Assembly: GCA_900555615.1 (NCBI GenBank)
Contig: USMB01000025.1
Coordinates: 1 to 25,944, forward strand
Origin: an uncultured Clostridium sp.
Lineage (GTDB): Bacteria; Bacillota; Clostridia; TANB77; CAG-508
Reading direction: 5' to 3'
DNA length: 25,944 nucleotides
The notes below the pieces were generated by a model that saw only the letters and a list, made by a program, of their open reading frames with translations, ran no database searches and was not told the origin of the DNA. The translations under genes and the position numbers were made by a program. Position 1 is the stretch's first letter. Every line of letters begins with the position of its first letter. Shown one piece after another: positions 8,376 to 16,878 of this stretch.

Positions 8376-8413
8376 ACAAAAAAGGAAACTTAGAATCTCT
8401 TCCAAATTTCCTT
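8376..8413 (-). terminator. Terminator of the HU gene
   Basis: Minus strand AAGGAAA (8413-8407) pairs with TTTCCTT (8388-8382), with further partial pairing inside, followed by a T-run (8383-8378). Confidence 0.75.
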
Positions 8414-8443
8414 CTCATATATTTATATATTTTTATTTAATAA

Positions 8444-8719
8444 TTATCCGTTTACTAAATCTTTTAATGCTTTACCAGCTTTGAATACTGGAGCTTTAGA
8501 TGCAGGTATTTTGATTTCTTCTTTTGTTTGAGGATTTCTACCTTTTCTAGCAGCTCTTTTTCTAACTTCGAAAGAACCAAATCCAACTAATTGAACTTTG
8601 TCTCCTCCTTTTAATGATTCAGCTACAACTTCTGTGAATGCATTAACTGCTGCTTCTGTTGATTTTTTTGATTCTCCTGTTTTTGCAGCGATAGCTGCTA
8701 CTAATTCAGCTTTGTTCAT
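8444..8719 (-). CDS. hup: DNA-binding protein HU
   Basis: 91 residues, full length for HU/IHF. It is a nucleoid protein that bends DNA as a dimer. Seen: the N-terminal MNKAELVAAIA helix, the GFGSFEVRKRAARKGRNPQT arm region (about 46-65) with the intercalating-loop Pro at NPQT, and the C-terminal PAFKAGK-like end (here PVFKAGKALKDLVNG). GGAGG precedes the ATG. It is a single-gene unit with its own terminator. GC content and codon use are slightly richer than the neighbours, as expected for a highly expressed gene. A weak upstream TTGCAA-17-CATATA promoter is possible. Confidence 0.97.
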   Translation of the reverse strand: MNKAELVAAIAAKTGESKKSTEAAVNAFTEVVAESLKGGDKVQLVGFGSFEVRKRAARKGRNPQTKEEIKIPASKAPVFKAGKALKDLVNG

Positions 8720-8842
8720 TATACATTACCTCCTATAAAATTTTGTATATATGTACTTCAACTGCTGTTGTTGCAATATCTGTACTTCTATTTTATCTTA
8801 TTCTCCAAAATAAATTAAAATCCCTCTCTTTTTTAGAAAATT

Positions 8843-10468
8843 TTAATATATTTTTAATTTTTCTAACATTCTGTAAATCTTCTCACCTTTAGGTAACATA
8901 TATATATCTTCTTTATTATATATTTTTAATGCTACAACTGCTGCTAAATAAATTATTACCGCTAATAATATTGATATTATTGTTGCCTTATTTCCTGGCA
9001 TTATTCCATTTATTATAATATATGCTGTATATGAACATACTCCCATAATAGCTGTTGCAAGTACTGGTTTTATCACAAACTTTTTAAATGGTAAATCCAA
9101 TTTTACATATTTCTTTAACACATTAAATACTATTGTAAATGCTACTACATGACATGCAATTGAACCAATTGCAGCTCCATATATGTTTATTAATGGAATT
9201 GGCAATAAAACTAAATTTAATATTAATTTAACTACACATCCTATTCCTAATGCAATTGCAGGAACCATTACTTTTCCAAATCCTTGTAATGCCCCATTTA
9301 TTGTTTGATCCAATATAGAAAATATTACAGAAACAGAAATTAATTGTAATAATAATGCCCCTTGGTTTGCATTTGGATATAACAAATTCAAAATTGGTTG
9401 TGCAAAAACTATCATTCCAACTACACATGGAAGACCTATTAACATTGATGTCAATAATGAAAATGATGTTCTTTTTGTTGCTGTTTCTTTATCATTTTTA
9501 GCGTTAGCTGCTGATATTGCTGGTACAAGTGCTGTTGCAAATGCAATATTTATTGCAAGTGGCAAATTAGTTAATGTGTCTACTTTTCCACTTAATTGTC
9601 CATATAATTTAGTTGCAATATCTGATGCCATATATGTACTTAATATTCTTTTTACTGTAAATGAATCTATATTTTTATTAAATGATGTCATTATTGAACT
9701 TAATGTTAATGGAATAGACACCATTAATATATTTTTTACTATTGTTTTTACACTTTGATATTTGTAATTTGTTGAGTGTTCAATCTCATTTCCGATTTCT
9801 TTTCTTCTAAGTCTATAATACATAAATAAATATGCAAAACTTGAGAATGTTGCTAATGTTGTTGCTACATTTGCACCTGCTGCCATCATTTCTGTTGAAG
9901 TTGATGTAACATAAGCAACTACTTCTACAATAGCTATTGTTAATATTGTTTTAAAAATTTGTTCTAATGTTTGTGCTCTAGCTGTAACTTTTAGAGTTCT
10001 TCTTCCATTAAAATATCCTCTAAATACAGATGAAATTGATACAAAAAAAATTGCTGGTGATAATGCAACTAATGTTAACTCTGACTCTGGTATTTGAGTC
10101 CAACTATAAGCAATTGTATGTGCTCCAAAAAACAATAACATTGTTCCTACTGCACCTATACATCCAAATGTTGCCAAAGCTACCTTAAATATTCTATTTG
10201 CACCTTTATTGTCTCCAACTGCTAATCTTTCTGATACCAATTTTGAAATCGCATTTGGTACACCTATTGATGATACTGTTAGCAATAAAGCATAAATTTG
10301 ATATCCACTTGCATATATTGCATTTCCAGCATCTCCAAATCCTTGTCTATTTGTTAAATATAATGTATATATTAATCCTAACACTTTTATTAATATTTGT
10401 GAGAACATTATAGTTACTACACCTTGCATGAATGTTTCTTTTTTTATAGCTCTTTTCTCTTCTGCCAT
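8843..10468 (-). CDS. spoVB: SpoVB/MurJ-type polysaccharide or lipid II flippase
   Basis: 541 residues, a many-pass membrane protein of the MOP superfamily (polysaccharide synthase / SpoVB-YtgP branch). The start FMQGVVTIMFSQILIKVLGL and the SSVFRGYFNGRRTLKVTA segment (about 145-165) are typical of this branch, as are about 14 hydrophobic segments. Members flip undecaprenyl-linked wall precursors; YtgP/MurJ acts in growth and SpoVB in spore cortex synthesis, and the sequence does not separate them by eye. AGGAGG precedes the ATG. It has its own TTGATA-17-TATAAT promoter, with a palindrome in the early transcript, and is divergent from rplM. The gene symbol is therefore tentative. Confidence 0.85.
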   Translation of the reverse strand: MAEEKRAIKKETFMQGVVTIMFSQILIKVLGLIYTLYLTNRQGFGDAGNAIYASGYQIYALLLTVSSIGVPNAISKLVSERLAVGDNKGANRIFKVALATFGCIGAVGTMLLFFGAHTIAYSWTQIPESELTLVALSPAIFFVSISSVFRGYFNGRRTLKVTARAQTLEQIFKTILTIAIVEVVAYVTSTSTEMMAAGANVATTLATFSSFAYLFMYYRLRRKEIGNEIEHSTNYKYQSVKTIVKNILMVSIPLTLSSIMTSFNKNIDSFTVKRILSTYMASDIATKLYGQLSGKVDTLTNLPLAINIAFATALVPAISAANAKNDKETATKRTSFSLLTSMLIGLPCVVGMIVFAQPILNLLYPNANQGALLLQLISVSVIFSILDQTINGALQGFGKVMVPAIALGIGCVVKLILNLVLLPIPLINIYGAAIGSIACHVVAFTIVFNVLKKYVKLDLPFKKFVIKPVLATAIMGVCSYTAYIIINGIMPGNKATIISILLAVIIYLAAVVALKIYNKEDIYMLPKGEKIYRMLEKLKIY

Positions 10469-10519
10469 AAATTCCTCCTAAATAATTCTATGTTTTTTCT
10501 TTTGATTCATTACATCTAA

Positions 10520-10541
10520 TTTGTGATATATATATCACAAA
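10520..10541. promoter_or_regulatory. 22-bp perfect palindrome just downstream of the spoVB-type promoter
   Basis: The centre is TTGTGA-N8-TCACAA (10521-10540) with T/A at each end. Weaker outer arms ATTACAT (10509-10515) and ATGTAAT (10547-10553) extend it. It sits about +5 to +26 from the likely start point, so it may be an operator or a 5' mRNA hairpin. No T-run follows, so it is not a terminator. Confidence 0.6.
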
Positions 10542-10551
10542 ATTTAATGTA

Positions 10552-10580
10552 ATTATATCTATAAATGTTAAAATTATCAA
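10552..10580 (-). promoter_or_regulatory. Promoter of the SpoVB-type flippase gene
   Basis: TTGATA (10580-10575), a 17-bp spacer, TATAAT (10557-10552). Its -35 box is 18 bp from that of the divergent rplM promoter. Confidence 0.8.
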
Positions 10581-10598
10581 GAACTTTTCCAAAATTTA

Positions 10599-10627
10599 TT
10601 GACAAATCCCTCTTTTTGTATTAAAAT
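10599..10627 (+). promoter_or_regulatory. Promoter of the rplM-rpsI operon
   Basis: Consensus TTGACA (10599-10604), a 17-bp spacer, TAAAAT (10622-10627). Confidence 0.9.
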
Positions 10628-10646
10628 TGATAGGTATTATGTTAGA

Positions 10647-10700
10647 ATATGATTTAAATATGAAACTTCTCCCCGGTAGTTTTAGATTTAAATTTCATAT
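10647..10700 (+). promoter_or_regulatory. L13-type ribosomal protein leader hairpin
   Basis: ATATGA (10647-10652) pairs with TTCATAT-side bases 10695-10700, TTTAAAT (10653-10659) with ATTTAAA (10686-10692), and AAACT (10663-10667) with AGTTT (10678-10682). A small asymmetric internal loop interrupts the stem, and the loop is rich in CCCCGG. Position, size and a loop bearing conserved-looking C/G residues fit the Firmicute L13 leader, at which L13 is thought to repress its own mRNA. The match to the Rfam model was not tested. Confidence 0.65.
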
Positions 10701-10742
10701 ATATTATTAAATTTAATTTAAAATAGGAGGGTAAATATTACC

Positions 10743-11177
10743 ATGAATAACGTTACATATAGTGCAAAAAAAGAAACAGTTGAAAGAAAATGGTATGTAA
10801 TTGATGCAGCTAACAAACCATTAGGTAGAGTTGCTACAGAAGCTGCTAGATTATTAAGAGGAAAACACAAACCAACTTTCACACCAAACATTGATACAGG
10901 TGACAATGTTATAATCATTAATTGTAAAGATGTTGTATTAACAGGAAATAAAATGAATTCTAAAATTTACAGACATCATTCAGGTTACATTGGAGGAATG
11001 AAAGAAACTCCAGCAGCAGTTATGCTTGAAAAAAATCCAGAAAAAGCTATGACATTAGCAGTTAAAGGAATGTTACCACACAATTCTTTAGGAAGAAAAA
11101 TGGCAACAAAATTAAGAGTATTCGCAGGAAGCGAACACAATCTTCAAGCACAAAAACCAGAAATTTGGAATTTTTAA
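10743..11177 (+). CDS. rplM: 50S ribosomal protein L13
   Basis: 144 residues, the normal bacterial length. It is an early-assembling 23S rRNA-binding protein of the large subunit. Seen: KWYVIDAANKPLGRVATEAA (about 17-36), the RGKHKPTFTPNIDTGD segment, and GMLPHNSLGRKM (about 112-123), the family signature. GGAGGG lies about ten bases ahead of the ATG. It is first in the rplM-rpsI operon, 18 bases before rpsI, behind a strong promoter and an L13-type leader. Confidence 0.98.
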   Translation: MNNVTYSAKKETVERKWYVIDAANKPLGRVATEAARLLRGKHKPTFTPNIDTGDNVIIINCKDVVLTGNKMNSKIYRHHSGYIGGMKETPAAVMLEKNPEKAMTLAVKGMLPHNSLGRKMATKLRVFAGSEHNLQAQKPEIWNF

Positions 11178-11195
11178 TTAAGGAGGAACTATTAA

Positions 11196-11597
11196 ATGGC
11201 TAAGTCAAATAAAATCGTATACATGGGTACAGGAAGAAGAAAAAGTTCTATCGCTAGAGTAAGATTAGTTGAAGGAACAGGAAAAATAACAATTAACGGA
11301 AAAGATATTGAAGAATTCTTCGATTTAGAAACTTTAAAAGTTATTGTTAGACAACCATTAACAGTTACAAATACATTATCTAAATATGATGTAATTTGTT
11401 CAGTTTATGGTGGTGGAGTTTCTGGTCAAGCTGGAGCTATCAGACATGGTATTGCTAGAGCTTTAAGCGAAGCTAATTCAGAATACAGACCAGCTTTAAA
11501 AACAAACGGATTCTTAACAAGAGATCCACGTATGAAAGAAAGAAAAAAATACGGTCTTAAAAAAGCAAGAAAAGCACCACAATTCTCAAAGAGATAA
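11196..11597 (+). CDS. rpsI: 30S ribosomal protein S9
   Basis: 133 residues, full length. It is a small-subunit head protein whose C-terminal tail reaches the P-site tRNA. Seen: TGRRKSSIARVRL near the N-terminus, GGGVSGQAGAIRHGIARAL (about 70-88), and the basic tail RKAPQFSKR ending in the invariant Lys-Arg. AAGGAGGA precedes the ATG. It is second in the rplM operon and is followed directly by a strong terminator. Confidence 0.98.
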   Translation: MAKSNKIVYMGTGRRKSSIARVRLVEGTGKITINGKDIEEFFDLETLKVIVRQPLTVTNTLSKYDVICSVYGGGVSGQAGAIRHGIARALSEANSEYRPALKTNGFLTRDPRMKERKKYGLKKARKAPQFSKR

Positions 11598-11610
11598 GAT
11601 TATATATTAC

Positions 11611-11641
11611 AAAACCTCGAGAAACATATTCTCGAGGTTTT
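11611..11641. terminator. Bidirectional terminator between rpsI and the beta-propeller gene
   Basis: A perfect 13-bp stem, AAAACCTCGAGAA (11611-11623) with its complement at 11629-11641, and a five-base loop. It starts and ends in A/T runs, so it can serve both convergent genes. Confidence 0.92.
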
Positions 11642-11644
11642 ATT

Positions 11645-13516
11645 TTATATATCAATATCTTTTACAACTTCTAAATTATCCATATTAGCAACCTTAACAT
11701 CCACATAAGAAAGTGCATAATAATTATTATTTACATACACTATTCTTCTAACTTGTTCTTCATAATTATCAATTAACTCTCCTATTTCTCCTTTTAAAAC
11801 AAATCCATTGTCTAAGTCAATTCCATATATCACTGCTCTTGAATTCACTTTTTTACCAGCAGAAGATGTTATTGGAAAAGCAATTATATTTTTCTCTTTT
11901 GAAAATATAGCAGCCTTGTGATTATACAATAATTCTGAATATGTATATTTATCTCCTACTGCAATTTCAAACAACACTTTAGGATTTGCAAAATCACTTA
12001 CATCAAACATTACCAACTTCAATTCTCTTTGAGTTTCATCACCATATCCAAACCCTATTACATGTGTTTCATCATATGGATGTAAATAAGTACTATATCC
12101 TGGCAACTTTACTTCTCCTAAAACTTTTGGATTTTTTACATCAGATAAATCTATCACCCAAAATGGATCTGTTTGTTTGAATGTTACAACATATGCCTTA
12201 TCTCCCATATATCTTACAGAATATATACTCTCTCCTTGTGCCAATCCTTCTATTTTTCCTATTTCTTCTAATTTGTCATTTAATATATATAAATTATTGG
12301 CTTCTGATGTTGTTGTAGCAATTCTAAAGTTATCATCCTTTTCATCCATTGAAAATTGATTTTCTCCTTGACCATTAACTTCTCCTTGTGCCTTATATAC
12401 AAATTTCCCATCTTTCAATTCAAATTTCAATATCTTTACTTTTCTATCTGTTTCATTATAATCTTCATCATATTCATATTCATTTGTTGCTATATACATA
12501 TTTTTTTCAGATGCATATATAGTTCCTCCTGTGCCTAAAAAAGTTTGAATATCTGCCTCTTTATCCGAATTTAAATCTATTCCAACTAACATTAAATAAT
12601 CTGAATCAGAGCCTTCTTCTATATTATAGATTTTGTCAAACCCTATGCACTGTTCTTCCTCACCTTTTAATTTATCTACATATTTAGGCTTATAATCATC
12701 TTCATTTAATTCTTCCAATTTTCTTTGTAATGGTCCAATATATTGTGTTGCTACAAAATATATTTTTCCATCTATCATTCTAGATTTTGAAGAAGTATAT
12801 ATTCCTTTAACCATAACTTTTCTGATTTCTTTTGGATTTTTTCTATCAGAAATATTATATATTATAATTCCAGATTTTGAATCTGATGGCCCATGTGCAT
12901 AACATTTTAGCTCTTTATCTTCTGTACTAACTGTTTTCGTTACATCTCCACTTGTATCATTTCCAAGTACAGCTAATCTATCTTTTTCAACATATATTTC
13001 TACTGGATAAAAATTCTTTTCTTCAAAATTAATTTCTGCAATTTTTTCTGAACTTTCTGCACTTTCAGCATTTAATATTATAAGCCTTTGCTTACTCAAA
13101 TAATAAATATATTTATTATCTACTTTTATCCCATCTCCTTCATCCACATTTTGCACTTGTACATTTGTAGATGAAGCAAAATCTGTGCTTTTAGTTTCTA
13201 TTTCTTCTAATGTTTCTTTTCTTGTTTCTAAATAATTATTTTCTTGATTCTTTTCTTTTATTATGTTATAAAAGTTTTCAAAATTTCCTACTGTCTTCAG
13301 ATCTATTGGTGCTACTTGATCTTCTTTTTGCCTTTCTTGTATTACTTCTGGAGTTTTCTTTTGTGATAATACTACTATTGTTGATAATGCAACAACCATT
13401 ACTGCTGCCATATTTAAAAACTTTTTCATTTCTTGTTGTTTTCTTTGCTTTTTCTCTTTTTGACATTCATCATATTTTTGATAAATTTCATCAATAAATT
13501 GCTTATTAGTTTTCAT
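11645..13516 (-). CDS. Membrane-anchored beta-propeller protein, probable partner of the ECF sigma factor
   Basis: 623 residues. There is a short basic cytoplasmic tail (about 1-31), one membrane helix (about 33-51) and a large extracytoplasmic region. It carries the signature of the Beta_propel family (Pfam 09826-type secreted proteins): TNVQVQNVDEGDGIKVDN at 117-134, followed by blade-like repeats such as YIYYLSKQRLIILN, YMGDKAYVVTF..DPFWVIDLSD and HVIGFGYG. The ATG overlaps the end of the sigma gene by 11 bases, and its GGAGGAGGG SD lies within that gene, so translation is coupled. Inferred role: a sensor and membrane-bound anti-sigma factor that holds the sigma factor through its short tail. 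The tail does not look like a zinc anti-sigma domain (no HxxxCxxC). Function as anti-sigma is unproven. Confidence 0.8.
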   Translation of the reverse strand: MKTNKQFIDEIYQKYDECQKEKKQRKQQEMKKFLNMAAVMVVALSTIVVLSQKKTPEVIQERQKEDQVAPIDLKTVGNFENFYNIIKEKNQENNYLETRKETLEEIETKSTDFASSTNVQVQNVDEGDGIKVDNKYIYYLSKQRLIILNAESAESSEKIAEINFEEKNFYPVEIYVEKDRLAVLGNDTSGDVTKTVSTEDKELKCYAHGPSDSKSGIIIYNISDRKNPKEIRKVMVKGIYTSSKSRMIDGKIYFVATQYIGPLQRKLEELNEDDYKPKYVDKLKGEEEQCIGFDKIYNIEEGSDSDYLMLVGIDLNSDKEADIQTFLGTGGTIYASEKNMYIATNEYEYDEDYNETDRKVKILKFELKDGKFVYKAQGEVNGQGENQFSMDEKDDNFRIATTTSEANNLYILNDKLEEIGKIEGLAQGESIYSVRYMGDKAYVVTFKQTDPFWVIDLSDVKNPKVLGEVKLPGYSTYLHPYDETHVIGFGYGDETQRELKLVMFDVSDFANPKVLFEIAVGDKYTYSELLYNHKAAIFSKEKNIIAFPITSSAGKKVNSRAVIYGIDLDNGFVLKGEIGELIDNYEEQVRRIVYVNNNYYALSYVDVKVANMDNLEVVKDIDI

Positions 13517-14054
13517 ACTTATATCCCTCCTCCAAAATTATTTTTTCTAAGGCCTTTCTCGCCCTATAAATTAAAACTTTCACACTTGAACTTGTTTTAC
13601 TTAATATATGCCCAATTTCTTTATAACTTAGTTCTTCTATGTCTGCTAAATAGATAGCATTTTGATATTCTAATTTAAGCTTTTGAATTGCATTTTTCAA
13701 ATTCTCAGCCCTTTCATTTTTAAAAACTTTTTCTTCCAATTCTTCTAAATCTTCATATTGATTCTCATCTAATGCTACTATTCTTTTTTCTCTTTTTATA
13801 TAATTTAAAGCTTTTGATTTTGCTATTGTATAAAGATAGGTTTTTAAAGAATATTCAAATCTATAGTTCTTTTTGTGCATCAAAATATAAACAAAAACAT
13901 CTTGGGCCAAATCTTCAGCAATATCTACACTTTTGGTATATCTCTGTATAAAATAAATAATAGAGTCTTTGTGTCTTATTACAATTTCTTCAAAGCTTTT
14001 ATTATTTCCTAATAAAAATTCTTTGTACAACTCTTTATCTGTCTTTTCTTCCAT
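13506..14054 (-). CDS. ECF-type RNA polymerase sigma factor
   Basis: 182 residues, typical of ECF sigma factors that carry only regions 2 and 4. Region 2 spans about 20-90, with the core-binding IAEDLAQDVFVYIL (45-58) and the YTIAKSKALNYIKRE -10 recognition helix (75-89). Region 4 spans about 118-172, with the helix-turn-helix LSYKEIGHILSKTSSSVKVLIYRAR. GGAGG precedes the ATG. The coupled downstream gene encodes a membrane protein, the usual arrangement for a sigma factor and its anti-sigma partner. An upstream TGTAAC-N16-TGTATA resembles an ECF promoter, which suggests self-activation. The ECF subgroup and its stimulus cannot be read from the sequence. Confidence 0.93.
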   Translation of the reverse strand: MEEKTDKELYKEFLLGNNKSFEEIVIRHKDSIIYFIQRYTKSVDIAEDLAQDVFVYILMHKKNYRFEYSLKTYLYTIAKSKALNYIKREKRIVALDENQYEDLEELEEKVFKNERAENLKNAIQKLKLEYQNAIYLADIEELSYKEIGHILSKTSSSVKVLIYRARKALEKIILEEGYKYEN

Positions 14055-14079
14055 CTTAAATCCTCCTTTTTCTATCTCT

Positions 14080-14107
14080 TATACAATTCTATCAGAAAAA
14101 AGTTACA
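14080..14107 (-). promoter_or_regulatory. Candidate autoregulated ECF promoter
   Basis: TGTAAC (14107-14102), a 16-bp spacer with a T-run at its start, TGTATA (14085-14080). It closely resembles the SigW-type pattern TGAAAC-N16-CGTATA and lies 25 bp ahead of the sigma gene. Confidence 0.55.
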
Positions 14108-14112
14108 TATGC

Positions 14113-14140
14113 AAAAAAGAAACGGATTAATTTCCGCTTC
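14113..14140 (-). terminator. Terminator of the queA operon
   Basis: Minus strand GAAGCGGA (14140-14133) pairs with TCCGTTTC (14126-14119), one mismatch, with a six-base loop and a T6 run (14118-14113). The 5' arm is inside the last codons of the 356-aa gene. Confidence 0.8.
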
Positions 14141-15197
14141 TTTTAATTTCCTTTGCATATTCTTTATATTCTTTTTCATTTTCTACAGTATAGCCTTTTA
14201 AGCACTCATCAGAAACTTTTTCACATATTTTTTTAAATACTTCAGAAAATTCCGCTGTTTCTTTTCCATTAATTGAAATACATTGCAAATTTGTTTTCCC
14301 ATCTTTTAAACGTGCTATAATACTTGTTGAAGTTGTTATAATTCCACGATATTTTAAATTACTAGTATATATCCATTTTACATCAGAATATTTAAATATA
14401 ACCAAACTTCCATTTTTCTTATTAACAAAGAAATTTTTCGTTAATATTACATCACCTTTATAATATTTTGCTTCTACATTATTATTTAATTCATTTATCA
14501 ACTCTTCTTCATATTGATTATCTTTTAAATATTTTCTTACTCCCTTTTTTACTATAGATATTGATATATGATATATTATCAATACAATTAATCCTATTCC
14601 TGCAAAAACAATAATCAAATCTTCTGTTGTAGTATCTACTGGACTTTTTCTAACATTTAACATTACACTTCCAAAATAATTTTCGAAAACACTTTCATCT
14701 ATTTTTTCGTCATCTTCTAGTCCTTCATTATAGTAATCAATTATCTTCTTTTTTAGTTCTGTAGATATTTCTTCTGTAACTCCATATATTTTAACTGTTT
14801 CTGGTTTTGTCGCATTAGCATCAGTAGAATATGTATATTCTTGAATATCTTTTAATTTATCTATTGTTTCAAAATTTAAATCTATTATATACCAATCCCC
14901 ATTACTTATTGCTATATAATATCTATCATTAGACTCATCATTTTCATTATCAATATTTCCATATATTGCCACTTCTCCACTTAGTCCTTCAACATCTAAA
15001 TATGCATATTTTCCAGCTTCCATGCCTATAGCCCCATTCGTTGTAAAATCTATTGGAGTTGGTTGATTTTTTTCTTTATTATTAATCAAGCCAAAACTTA
15101 CAATAATAAGAACAACACATACAATATATCCAATTATTAATGAACTTGGTATTTTAGTTTTTTTTATAATATTTTTCCCATCCGAATTCACTTTCAA
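14127..15197 (-). CDS. Two-pass membrane protein of unknown function (possibly DUF6709-type)
   Basis: 356 residues. Membrane helices lie at about 19-38 and 193-214; they flank an extracytoplasmic domain of about 150 residues rich in Asp/Asn/Tyr. A cytoplasmic C-terminal domain (about 217-356) follows, with a PH-like beta-rich stretch (KNFFVNKKNGSLVIFKYSDV..WIYTSN). The layout resembles DUF6709 proteins, but I am not sure of that name. The likely start is TTG (15197-15195) after AAAGGAG. It is last in the queA operon, 20 bases after the DUF4321 gene, and ends at the terminator. Role unknown. Confidence 0.75.
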   Translation of the reverse strand: MKVNSDGKNIIKKTKIPSSLIIGYIVCVVLIIVSFGLINNKEKNQPTPIDFTTNGAIGMEAGKYAYLDVEGLSGEVAIYGNIDNENDESNDRYYIAISNGDWYIIDLNFETIDKLKDIQEYTYSTDANATKPETVKIYGVTEEISTELKKKIIDYYNEGLEDDEKIDESVFENYFGSVMLNVRKSPVDTTTEDLIIVFAGIGLIVLIIYHISISIVKKGVRKYLKDNQYEEELINELNNNVEAKYYKGDVILTKNFFVNKKNGSLVIFKYSDVKWIYTSNLKYRGIITTSTSIIARLKDGKTNLQCISINGKETAEFSEVFKKICEKVSDECLKGYTVENEKEYKEYAKEIKRSGN

Positions 15198-15217
15198 ACT
15201 TCTCCTTTATTTACAAT

Positions 15218-15478
15218 TTAAAATGCTTTTCTATATAAAAATATTGCTATAGCCATTCCAATTATGCTTGCAATATTAATATGTAATGCAAAAGCAAAAG
15301 TTAAAGTCAATACATTCATATTTAAAACAAATGGATTATCAATTCCAAATGTTTGCCCATATGATAACCAATTAAGCCAATCAACTTTAGCTGCAACTTC
15401 TCCTAATAATCCTCCTATTACTAATCCTGCAAATATAAATAATATTGCCATCCATGTACTTTTATCTCTTATCGCCAT
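15218..15478 (-). CDS. DUF4321 family small membrane protein
   Basis: 86 residues with two membrane segments (about 9-28 and 58-82). The pattern GLVIGGLLGE, then WLNWLSYGQTFGIDNPFVLNMNVLTLTF, ending in IASIIGMAIAIFLYRK, matches the DUF4321 family of Clostridia. No function is known. CGGAGGA precedes the ATG. It is the fourth gene of the queA operon, 28 bases after the WG-repeat gene. Confidence 0.85.
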   Translation of the reverse strand: MAIRDKSTWMAILFIFAGLVIGGLLGEVAAKVDWLNWLSYGQTFGIDNPFVLNMNVLTLTFAFALHINIASIIGMAIAIFLYRKAF

Positions 15479-15506
15479 TTTCTTTTCCTCCGTTTATTAT
15501 TAATTT

Positions 15507-16868
15507 TTATCTTCCAACACTTGTTAGCCACTCTTCAACATTTACAACACTTGAATTGTTATTATATGTCATATAAAATTTGTTTTCACCATTTTCAGTA
15601 TTAGTTTTCAAATATACAGCATCCAATACATAACTGCTTTTAAATATTTCTTCACCTTTTGTTGTTATTAAATTGTAGTGTTTATCTTTTTCTACAACTA
15701 ACATTTTATAACTTGGAATTGCTAATGCTGGATACGCACTATCTGCTAAGTTTGTAGTACATCCTACCCCTGTAAGTTCAAAATCTTTTATTTTCTCACC
15801 TTTAATATTAAATAATCCCCATAAGTCATTGCTATTCATTATTGGAATTATTTCATCTAATAGAACATATTGATTTTCAATTCCGTTTTGTGAAAACTTC
15901 GTTATATCCATTCCAATTTTTTTATATTCTGGAGCAATAATTACTTTTCCACTAGTACTTACTACACCATACAAATTATTTTGTTTTACTAAATATAGCC
16001 CATTTTGATTATCCATTATTTTTATTTCATCATATACAACTCTAACTTTAGTTGAAGAATCTTTTGCTAATACCCCAACTTTTCCATTACTTTTAACAAG
16101 AAAATCTTCTGTAGCTGGTAAATACTTAATATCTTCATATTTATTTTCTAGTATTGATTTTCCAGTAGTTGCATCAATTACTCCATACAGTTTATCTTTT
16201 TGAAGTATTATCATATTTTCAAAAATAGCTTTTTTATCTGTAAAGTCATCTGAAAGTTTTTCTGTATTATTACTACCACTTGTCGCCTGTTGTGAATATT
16301 CTCCTATTTTTAATTTTGATGCATAATATTGGTTTAAATATTCCATTGTATATATATTAATTATATTCGAACTTGAATTATATTCAAATAAAGTATTAAA
16401 TGCTTTTTCTATTCCAGTAGGTGTTGTGAATAATTCTCCATCCTTTTCAAATACTTTTTCATCTAGTGTAATGTATTCATAATCAGAATCTCCACGAGTT
16501 TTTATCAAAGTATCTGAATCTAGCGAAAACATAGCTGTTTCATACTCATTTTTCACATAGCATTTCGAATCATCTTCTGACTTTATCTTATAATCTCCTC
16601 TATAATCTTCATACCCCAAAAACTTTGCAACTTTTCTTATCGGAATATATACCTTAGAAGATCCATTCTCTTCTTTAAAATATAAGATTTCTACTATATT
16701 ATTTTTTTTCTGTCCATCAATTCTTGCTGTAATCACTGTACTTTTCAAATACATTATTCCATATATAATAGCTACTGTAACTATTATCAAGAAAACTATC
16801 AATATTCCTATAATCATAGGAATTTTAGATTTTTTCTTATTTATTATATTCTCATCATATAATTCCAT
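15507..16868 (-). CDS. Membrane-anchored WG-repeat protein with copper-amine-oxidase-N-like domain
   Basis: 453 residues. A membrane helix (about 17-40) is followed by an extracytoplasmic domain. Its first part (about 50-165) resembles the copper-amine-oxidase N-terminal stalk domain (VYIPIRKVAKFLGYE..). WG-type repeats fill about 205-400, for example KDKLYGVIDATTGKSILENK and QNNLYGVVSTSGKVIIAPEY. WG repeats form beta-rich binding surfaces of unclear function. The start was set at ATG 16868-16866, six bases after AGGAGG; an upstream ATG would overlap tgt and lacks an SD. It lies 10 bases after tgt in the same operon. It is probably a surface protein with no evident link to queuosine. Confidence 0.82.
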   Translation of the reverse strand: MELYDENIINKKKSKIPMIIGILIVFLIIVTVAIIYGIMYLKSTVITARIDGQKKNNIVEILYFKEENGSSKVYIPIRKVAKFLGYEDYRGDYKIKSEDDSKCYVKNEYETAMFSLDSDTLIKTRGDSDYEYITLDEKVFEKDGELFTTPTGIEKAFNTLFEYNSSSNIINIYTMEYLNQYYASKLKIGEYSQQATSGSNNTEKLSDDFTDKKAIFENMIILQKDKLYGVIDATTGKSILENKYEDIKYLPATEDFLVKSNGKVGVLAKDSSTKVRVVYDEIKIMDNQNGLYLVKQNNLYGVVSTSGKVIIAPEYKKIGMDITKFSQNGIENQYVLLDEIIPIMNSNDLWGLFNIKGEKIKDFELTGVGCTTNLADSAYPALAIPSYKMLVVEKDKHYNLITTKGEEIFKSSYVLDAVYLKTNTENGENKFYMTYNNNSSVVNVEEWLTSVGR

Positions 16869-16878
16869 GGACTTCCTC

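Noticed and set aside
10520..10541. Palindrome as a Rex or CRP/FNR binding site
   Set aside because: The half-sites are alike but the spacer is two bases longer than those regulators use; kept only as an unassigned palindrome.
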